This document shows, one piece after another, positions 6,278-10,065 of a stretch of 10,065 nt of DNA. Origin of the DNA: Methanomassiliicoccales archaeon (GTDB lineage Archaea; Thermoplasmatota; Thermoplasmata; Methanomassiliicoccales; UBA472); assembly GCA_013329565.1 (NCBI GenBank), contig DUJZ01000068.1, positions 1 to 10,065 of the forward strand, written 5' to 3'. Position numbers and translations under genes: made by a program. The notes beneath the pieces were generated by a model. The model made no database searches and was not told where the DNA came from. It saw only the letters and a program-made list of their open reading frames with translations. Position 1 is the stretch's first letter. Every line of letters begins with the position of its first letter.

Positions 6278-6295
6278 TTCTTTTAAGAATATTGT
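6277..6295. terminator. AT-rich hairpin between convergent rnz and HTH-CBS genes
   Basis: The 18-base gap between two convergent stops contains ATTCTT-TT-AAGAAT (6277-6290), a perfect 6-bp inverted repeat that is U-rich when read on plus. Archaeal termination depends mainly on U-rich tracts, so this could stop transcription from the plus strand and perhaps from both sides. The repeat is seen; terminator function is inferred. Confidence 0.4.
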
Positions 6296-6859
6296 TCAGA
6301 GCATCTTTAGCAGATCGGCCGAAGTTATGATGCCGGTCATATCCCCGTTCCTCCCGACCATCACCGCGTGAGAGCTGCTGAGCAGGGCGGTCACCGCCTC
6401 TATCGGGGTGTCTTCGTTGACGATCGGGAAAGCGTCCTCCATGATGTCGCTGACCTTCAGTTCGACGATGGTCTCCATCCTTTCCCCGTCCCTCAGCCGG
6501 GCCAGGATCTGATTCTCGCTGACGCTCCCTACGTGCTGCCGTCCTAGGAACACCGGCATCTGGGATATGCCGGAGGAACGCATCAGTTCGGTGGCCGCCT
6601 TCACCAGCTCGTTGGATTGGACGCCCACTATCTGCCTGGTGGCCAAATCGCCTGCAGTGCTGGCCTTGGAGTGGCGGCGGGACTCCTCCTGCAGGGCGGC
6701 GAATATTCTGGTCACCGCCTCGTAACTGCCCTTGATGCTCCCTCTTTCCAGTTTGGCGATCGTGGATTGGCTCACTCCGCTGATCTTGGCCAGCTCCTGC
6801 TGCGTGATGTCCAGGGACTTGCGCAGGCGCTTTATCTCGCCTTCCCGAGGGAACTTCAT
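6296..6859 (-). CDS. HTH-CBS transcriptional regulator
   Basis: This 187-residue protein joins an N-terminal XRE/Cro-type helix-turn-helix to a pair of CBS domains. The HTH occupies about residues 5-58: IKRLRKSLDITQQELAKISG, then VSQSTIAKLERGSIKGSYEA as recognition helix and wing. CBS 1 spans about 68-125 (IVGVQSNELVKAATELM, then MPVF, then GSVSENQIL). CBS 2 spans about 133-187 (VSDIMEDAFPIVNEDTPIEA, then GIITSADLLKML). CBS pairs bind adenosyl compounds such as AMP, ATP or SAM and act as regulatory sensors; the archaeal CBS protein MJ0100 is reported to bind SAM and methylthioadenosine. The ligand here is unknown. The start at ATG 6859 has no SD, and an AT palindrome centred about 25 bases upstream suggests a leaderless mRNA and autoregulation. 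It is divergent from the SAM synthetase gene, whose regulation is a natural candidate role. Confidence 0.9.
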   Translation of the reverse strand: MKFPREGEIKRLRKSLDITQQELAKISGVSQSTIAKLERGSIKGSYEAVTRIFAALQEESRRHSKASTAGDLATRQIVGVQSNELVKAATELMRSSGISQMPVFLGRQHVGSVSENQILARLRDGERMETIVELKVSDIMEDAFPIVNEDTPIEAVTALLSSSHAVMVGRNGDMTGIITSADLLKML

Positions 6860-6875
6860 GATTGACCGATGTCAT

Positions 6876-6891
6876 TATTCATATATGAATA
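6876..6891. promoter_or_regulatory. Perfect 16-bp palindrome at the regulator's TATA position (candidate operator)
   Basis: TATTCATATATGAATA is a perfect palindrome centred at 6883/6884, about 25 bases ahead of the HTH-CBS ATG, exactly where a TATA box for a leaderless transcript should lie. A protein bound here would block TBP, which fits autorepression by the dimeric HTH protein. Around it lies a wider inverted pair, ATTGAC (6861-6866) and GTCAAT (6897-6902), with its centre offset by 2 bases. Operator function is inferred. Confidence 0.55.
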
Positions 6892-6906
6892 TTTGAGTCA
6901 ATCACC

Positions 6907-6915
6907 CTTATATCA
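6907..6915 (+). promoter_or_regulatory. TATA box for mat
   Basis: CTTATATCA lies just right of the GTCAAT half-site. Its centre predicts transcription starting near 6937. That is downstream of the first in-frame ATG (6930) and about 47 bases upstream of ATG 6984, so it helps decide the mat start. Inferred from spacing and composition. Confidence 0.5.
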
Positions 6916-6939
6916 AACCAGGAATTTCCATGGACCATC

Positions 6940-6961
6940 CAGGTTCCCTTACGGGTCCCTG
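6940..6961 (+). promoter_or_regulatory. Hairpin in the predicted mat leader
   Basis: CAGGTTCCC (6940-6948) and GGGTCCCTG (6953-6961) pair as 4 bp plus 3 bp around a 2x2 internal mismatch, with a TTAC loop. The hairpin lies at the predicted 5' end of the mRNA and ends 9 bases before the SD. An alternative pairing of GGACC (6932-6936) with GGTCC (6954-6958) exists if transcription starts earlier. It resembles no riboswitch class I know. Any regulatory role is inferred. Confidence 0.3.
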
Positions 6962-6970
6962 CTCACAACA

Positions 6971-6976
6971 AGGTGA
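6971..6976 (+). promoter_or_regulatory. Shine-Dalgarno site fixing the mat start
   Basis: AGGTGA matches the Shine-Dalgarno core and lies 7 bases before ATG 6984. The earlier in-frame ATG at 6930 has no such motif and lies upstream of the predicted transcription start. Confidence 0.7.
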
Positions 6977-6983
6977 ATCATTC

Positions 6984-8282
6984 ATGGCTAAGGTAAGTGC
7001 AAAGGCGAAGGCCACCGCCAAGACGGTAGGCCGCAAGATCTCCCCCAAGAAAGCATCCAAGAACATCGTGGTCGAGACCATGAAGGCCGTCCCTCTCGCC
7101 CAACAGGACATCGAACTGGTGGAGAGGAAAGGCATCGGCCATCCGGACAGCATATCCGACGGGATCGCGGAGGCCGTCTCCCTGGCCCTGTGCAAGATGT
7201 ATCTGGAGAGGTTCGGGGAGATATTGCACCATAACACCGATCAGAACGAGGTCGTGGGCGGACAGAGCACCCCCAAGTTCGCAGGCGGAGAGGTCCTGGA
7301 ACCGATCCACATCATGCTCTCTGGACGCGCCATCACCCAGGTGAACGGTGAACGCCTTCCGTACAGCACCACGGCCATCAACGCCACCAAGGAGTACCTC
7401 AAACGCTTCCCCAACCTGGACGTCAACCGCCACATCACCGTGGACTGCCACATCGGGAAGGGTTCCTTCGACCTGATCAAGAACTTCGAGGCCCTCAAGG
7501 ACCAGTGCAAGATGGACGGGCACGGAAACCACTGCCTGCTGGCCAACGACACCTCCTTCGGCTGCTCCTTCGCGCCCTACTCGGACACCGAGCTGGTGTG
7601 CCTGGAGACCGAGAGGTACGTGAACGGCGCGATGAAGAAGAAGCTCAAGGAGACCGGGGAGGACGTCAAGGTCATGTGCTCCCGCAACGGGAAGAAGATA
7701 AACATGACCATCGCCTGCGCCATGGTCGACCGCTACATCCCGGACGCCGACCACTACAAGAGCGTTGTGGACGAGATGAGCGAGAGGGTACTTGACAACG
7801 CCAGCAAGCACACCGATTACGACGTTCACCTGGACGTGAACCACGCCGACAACCCGGCCACCGGCAACTTCTACCTGACCGTCACCGGCCTCAGCGCCGA
7901 GAACGGGGACGATGGGTCCGTCGGCCGCGGGAACCGCATGAACGGCCTCATCACTCCCTACCGCACCATGTCCATGGAGGCCTCGGCCGGCAAGAACCCC
8001 ATCACCCACGTGGGCAAGATGTACAACATCCTGGCCAACTGGATCGCCAACGACATCGTCAAGAAGAGCAACGGCAACATCGTCGAGGCCGACGTGCGCA
8101 TCCTATCCCAGATCGGCCGCCCGATCAGTGACCCGGAGACCTGCAGCGTGCAACTGTTCCTGGCCCCCGGCGCCGACACCGCCAAATGGCAGAAGGAGGC
8201 CTATGCCATTTCCGACGAGTGGTTGGAGAACATCGGCAAGGTAACGGAGAAAGTTGTAAAAGGACAGGTCACGGTATTCTGA
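6984..8282 (+). CDS. mat: S-adenosylmethionine synthetase, archaeal type, with lysine-rich N-terminal tail
   Basis: This enzyme makes S-adenosylmethionine from ATP and methionine (EC 2.5.1.6), supplying methyl groups to the cell. The 432-residue product has the archaeal family signatures: ERKGIGHPDSISDG (47-60), LHHNTDQNEVVGGQ, LLANDTSFGC, LETERYVNG, then GDDGSVGRGNRMNGLITPYR leading into MSMEASAGKNPITHVGKMYN, and RILSQIGRPISDP near the end. The archaeal form is only distantly related to bacterial MetK. Odd feature: before the usual opening (KNIVVE) there is a tail of about 25 residues, MAKVSAKAKATAKTVGRK onward, with nine Lys/Arg and no acidic residue in the first 26 positions. I chose ATG 6984 because of the SD at 6971-6976 and the TATA box at 6907-6915; an in-frame ATG at 6930 would add 18 residues. 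It faces the HTH-CBS regulator, and the DUF4443-type gene follows 3 bases after its stop. Confidence 0.96.
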   Translation: MAKVSAKAKATAKTVGRKISPKKASKNIVVETMKAVPLAQQDIELVERKGIGHPDSISDGIAEAVSLALCKMYLERFGEILHHNTDQNEVVGGQSTPKFAGGEVLEPIHIMLSGRAITQVNGERLPYSTTAINATKEYLKRFPNLDVNRHITVDCHIGKGSFDLIKNFEALKDQCKMDGHGNHCLLANDTSFGCSFAPYSDTELVCLETERYVNGAMKKKLKETGEDVKVMCSRNGKKINMTIACAMVDRYIPDADHYKSVVDEMSERVLDNASKHTDYDVHLDVNHADNPATGNFYLTVTGLSAENGDDGSVGRGNRMNGLITPYRTMSMEASAGKNPITHVGKMYNILANWIANDIVKKSNGNIVEADVRILSQIGRPISDPETCSVQLFLAPGADTAKWQKEAYAISDEWLENIGKVTEKVVKGQVTVF

Positions 8283-8285
8283 GGC

Positions 8286-8870
8286 ATGAAGCTCGTCGAC
8301 CTGCCCCGCTACGGTCCGGTACACCGTTTCGGCAACCACCACGTGTACCGCACGCTGATGGTGCTATCGGACCAGAAACGCAAAGGACGCAAGCAGATAG
8401 CGGACGCGGTGGGTATCGGCGAGGGCAGCATGCGCACGATAATCGAATACCTCCGTGGACTGGACATGATCGATGTTCGTCAAACTGGCGTCAAGATCAC
8501 CCGCCACGGGAACGCCTTCCTCTCGGATCTTCCGATCAAGATCGCCGACATCGGGCACGGCTCGATAGCTCTAGGCAAGGAGTGCGTGGCGGTCCAGATG
8601 AGCAACAACGGCAACAAGATCAAGTTGGGAGTGGAGCAGCGCGACTCGGCCATCATGGCCGGGGCGGAGGGCGCCACCACCCTGGTCATGAAGGATGGCA
8701 GGCTGACCGTGCCGCCTGATTACGTTATAGACGAGCAAGATCCCGTCCTGGCCAAGCTTTTGCACGAGAGGTTCAACCTGCGCGAGGGGGACGCTATAAT
8801 CATCGGCACCGCTTCCACGGTCTCCAAGGCCGAGGACGGGGCGTTGGCCGCCGCCTTCGACCTACTCTAG
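8286..8870 (+). CDS. Winged-HTH protein with C-terminal DUF4443-type domain
   Basis: This 194-residue protein starts with a winged helix-turn-helix (about residues 10-78). It includes RTLMVLSDQKRKGRKQIADA, then GIGEGSMRTIIEYLRGLDMI as the recognition region, and a wing with KITRHGNAFLSDLP. The remainder (about 84-194) contains GVEQRDSAIMAGAEGATTLV, then DGRLTVPPDYV and a closing GDAIIIGTAS segment. I associate this with the archaeal DUF4443 family, whose function is not established. The combination suggests a DNA-binding regulator with a ligand-sensing or nucleotide-binding C-terminal half, but no ligand can be named. The ATG follows the mat stop by 3 bases and the only SD-like motif (GAGG) overlaps that stop, so translation is probably coupled to mat. 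Its 3' end overlaps the convergent DUF255-type gene by 9 bases. Confidence 0.78.
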   Translation: MKLVDLPRYGPVHRFGNHHVYRTLMVLSDQKRKGRKQIADAVGIGEGSMRTIIEYLRGLDMIDVRQTGVKITRHGNAFLSDLPIKIADIGHGSIALGKECVAVQMSNNGNKIKLGVEQRDSAIMAGAEGATTLVMKDGRLTVPPDYVIDEQDPVLAKLLHERFNLREGDAIIIGTASTVSKAEDGALAAAFDLL

Positions 8871-10065
8871 AAGCCTTTCGATCTCCTCGCGGTCGTCCGT
8901 CTCCGGCAGGCAGGCCCCCTTAACACAGAGCCTGTATCCATTGGGTAGCACGGGCAGACCCTCCAGATGCTCCGCTCTCACGATAAGAAGGTGCGGGTGG
9001 TAGCCCGGAAACCAGGGATCGGACGCCCCGAACACCTCCAGGGTGCGGGATTCGTTCTTCATCAGTACGCCGCACATGAACATGGCGTAGGCGGACGGCG
9101 TCAATCGCAGTTCGCGCATGAAATGCCTCTCCACCCCTTCCATGGCGTCCACCGACCGACGGTCGTTGAAAAGGGCGGCCAGCTGCACAAGCACATAATA
9201 CGCGACCGAGTTCCCGGACGGGGACGCTCCGTCGTAGAGGTCCTTCATCCGGATCAGGAGATCGGGATCGTCCCGCGACAGGTAGAACCCCCCGTCCTCC
9301 CGGTCGAGGAACAGCGCCATCATCTCCTCCACGATGTCCAGGCATCTCTCCAGATGTTCTTTCTCCAGGGTCGCGAAGTACATCTCCAGATGGGCCCAGG
9401 CCAGGCAGGCGTGGTCGTCCAGCAGCGAAGGGACGCCCACCTCTCCCTGACGGTAGGTGTGGTATAGGACGCCGTCCTTCACCATGCGGTTCTCCAGAAA
9501 GTCCAGGGCCCGACGGGCCAGAGGAAGGGCGTTCTCGCATCCAAGTTGACGGTGCGCCCGACACAGGCCGGCCACCATCAGTCCGTTCCAATCGGTCAGG
9601 ACCTTGTCGTCCAGGGCCGGGCGCGGCCTTTTCTCTCGATCCACCCTCAGACCATCCCGTATCCTTCCATCCCAGGCGTACATCTCCTCGGGTTCGGAAC
9701 CTTTCAAGGACGCGAACTCCCGGAGGGTCTTGGTGCGATGCAGCACGTTGAGCCCGGACTTTGTCCGGGTGGCCTCGTCCCTGAAATTTCCCGATTCCCA
9801 GAGGTCGTACAGCTCTTTGAACCGTAGCAGATCGTCTGCCGAGAGGAGCGAGGAAAGCTCCTCGAACTTCCATACGTAGAACGCACCTTCCACGCCCTCG
9901 GAGTCCGCGTCCTCCGAAGAGAAGAAGCCGCCATCATTGGAGGTCAGATCTCGTTCTACGTAACCGATGATCTCGTGTCCGGCCTGCCGGTACTCCCGGT
10001 CGCCCGTCACGGCGTAAGCTTCCGCCAGGGCCATGAGCATCAGCGCCTGGTCATAGAGCATCTTC
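8862..10065 (-). CDS. SPATA20/YyaL-type (DUF255) protein, C-terminal part (cut by right window edge)
   Basis: The last 400 codons of this family are present; the N-terminus, including the thioredoxin-like DUF255 domain, lies past base 10065. The visible part is the alpha/alpha-barrel region related to glycan epimerases. It opens inside the conserved KMLYDQA segment and contains FFSSEDADSEGVEGAFYVWK, then REKRPRPALDDKVLTDWNGL, then SLLDDHACLAWAHLE and DGASPSGNSVAYY. It ends with CVKGACLPETDD, the usual C-x4-C-x-P tail. The ATG at 10061 is an internal methionine, not the start. Bacterial relatives are sometimes annotated as thioredoxin-domain or mannose-epimerase-like proteins; the biochemical function is not established. 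Its stop codon lies inside the 3' end of the convergent DUF4443-type gene, so the two mRNAs would overlap. Confidence 0.92.
   Translation of the reverse strand, partial: KMLYDQALMLMALAEAYAVTGDREYRQAGHEIIGYVERDLTSNDGGFFSSEDADSEGVEGAFYVWKFEELSSLLSADDLLRFKELYDLWESGNFRDEATRTKSGLNVLHRTKTLREFASLKGSEPEEMYAWDGRIRDGLRVDREKRPRPALDDKVLTDWNGLMVAGLCRAHRQLGCENALPLARRALDFLENRMVKDGVLYHTYRQGEVGVPSLLDDHACLAWAHLEMYFATLEKEHLERCLDIVEEMMALFLDREDGGFYLSRDDPDLLIRMKDLYDGASPSGNSVAYYVLVQLAALFNDRRSVDAMEGVERHFMRELRLTPSAYAMFMCGVLMKNESRTLEVFGASDPWFPGYHPHLLIVRAEHLEGLPVLPNGYRLCVKGACLPETDDREEIERLLE

Noticed and set aside
6165..6875. 236-codon minus-strand frame over the HTH-CBS gene and the rnz end
   Set aside because: The overlapping frame at 6296-6859 has clear HTH and CBS motifs. 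This one has none and crosses into the convergent rnz gene.
6930..6983. Longer mat form starting at ATG 6930
   Set aside because: It has no SD, it lies upstream of the transcription start predicted from the TATA box at 6907-6915, and it includes the leader hairpin. ATG 6984 has a well-placed AGGTGA.
6978..8009. Long open frame (343 codons) on the minus strand opposite mat
   Set aside because: It is the shadow of a GC-rich, strongly conserved gene. The translation is a Val/Gly/His-rich sequence without domain signals and runs opposite a complete archaeal Mat.
8920..9873. 317-codon minus-strand frame inside the DUF255-type gene
   Set aside because: It overlaps the family-matching frame in another phase. 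The product is Arg/Gly/Pro-rich low-complexity sequence typical of shifted GC-rich codons.
1..10065. tRNA or rRNA genes, CRISPR repeats, transposons, phage genes or a defence system
   Set aside because: I looked for direct repeats, cloverleaf-like segments, transposase or nuclease motifs and composition shifts and saw none. The window is continuous GC-rich housekeeping sequence.

Overview
This 10 kb window reads as ordinary chromosomal DNA from a GC-rich archaeon. The archaeal signs are the archaeal-type S-adenosylmethionine synthetase, a flap endonuclease (FEN-1) with a C-terminal PCNA-binding motif, a stand-alone TRAM-domain protein, an HTH-CBS regulator, a DUF4443-type protein, and TATA-like boxes 25-35 bases ahead of many starts. 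Several starts lack a Shine-Dalgarno (SD) sequence, consistent with leaderless mRNAs. The gene set and GC content suggest a euryarchaeon near Thermoplasmata/Methanomassiliicoccales. That placement is an inference from protein resemblance, not something a marker gene here proves.

Layout, left to right. (1) 1-1778, minus strand: the 5' part of ileS, running off the left edge, and the complete fen gene upstream of it. (2) 1842-2051, plus strand: a small TRAM protein, divergent from fen and apparently sharing one AT-rich promoter element with it. (3) 2052-3917, minus strand: a 57-residue two-helix membrane protein, a DUF3052 protein, ribulose-phosphate 3-epimerase and a UspA-type universal stress protein. 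(4) 4000-6277, plus strand: a 71-residue Cys/His protein, an MFS transporter and tRNase Z. (5) 6296-6859, minus strand: an HTH-CBS regulator. It diverges from the plus-strand pair mat (6984-8282) and a winged-HTH/DUF4443 protein (8286-8870). (6) 8862-10065, minus strand: the 3' part of a SPATA20/YyaL-type (DUF255) protein, running off the right edge and overlapping the DUF4443 gene tail-to-tail by 9 bases.

Most genes are housekeeping: tRNA charging and maturation, Okazaki-fragment processing, pentose-phosphate metabolism and SAM synthesis. No tRNA or rRNA gene, CRISPR array, insertion sequence or phage gene was seen. The most interesting part is 6296-8870. A CBS-domain repressor-like protein faces the SAM synthetase gene across a short region that holds a perfect 16-bp palindrome on the regulator's own TATA position, a hexamer inverted repeat and a leader hairpin. 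The synthetase carries an unusual lysine-rich N-terminal tail, and a second DNA-binding-type protein follows it 3 bases downstream. A SAM-homeostasis regulatory module is a reasonable hypothesis but is not demonstrated. I found no clearly new multi-gene system.
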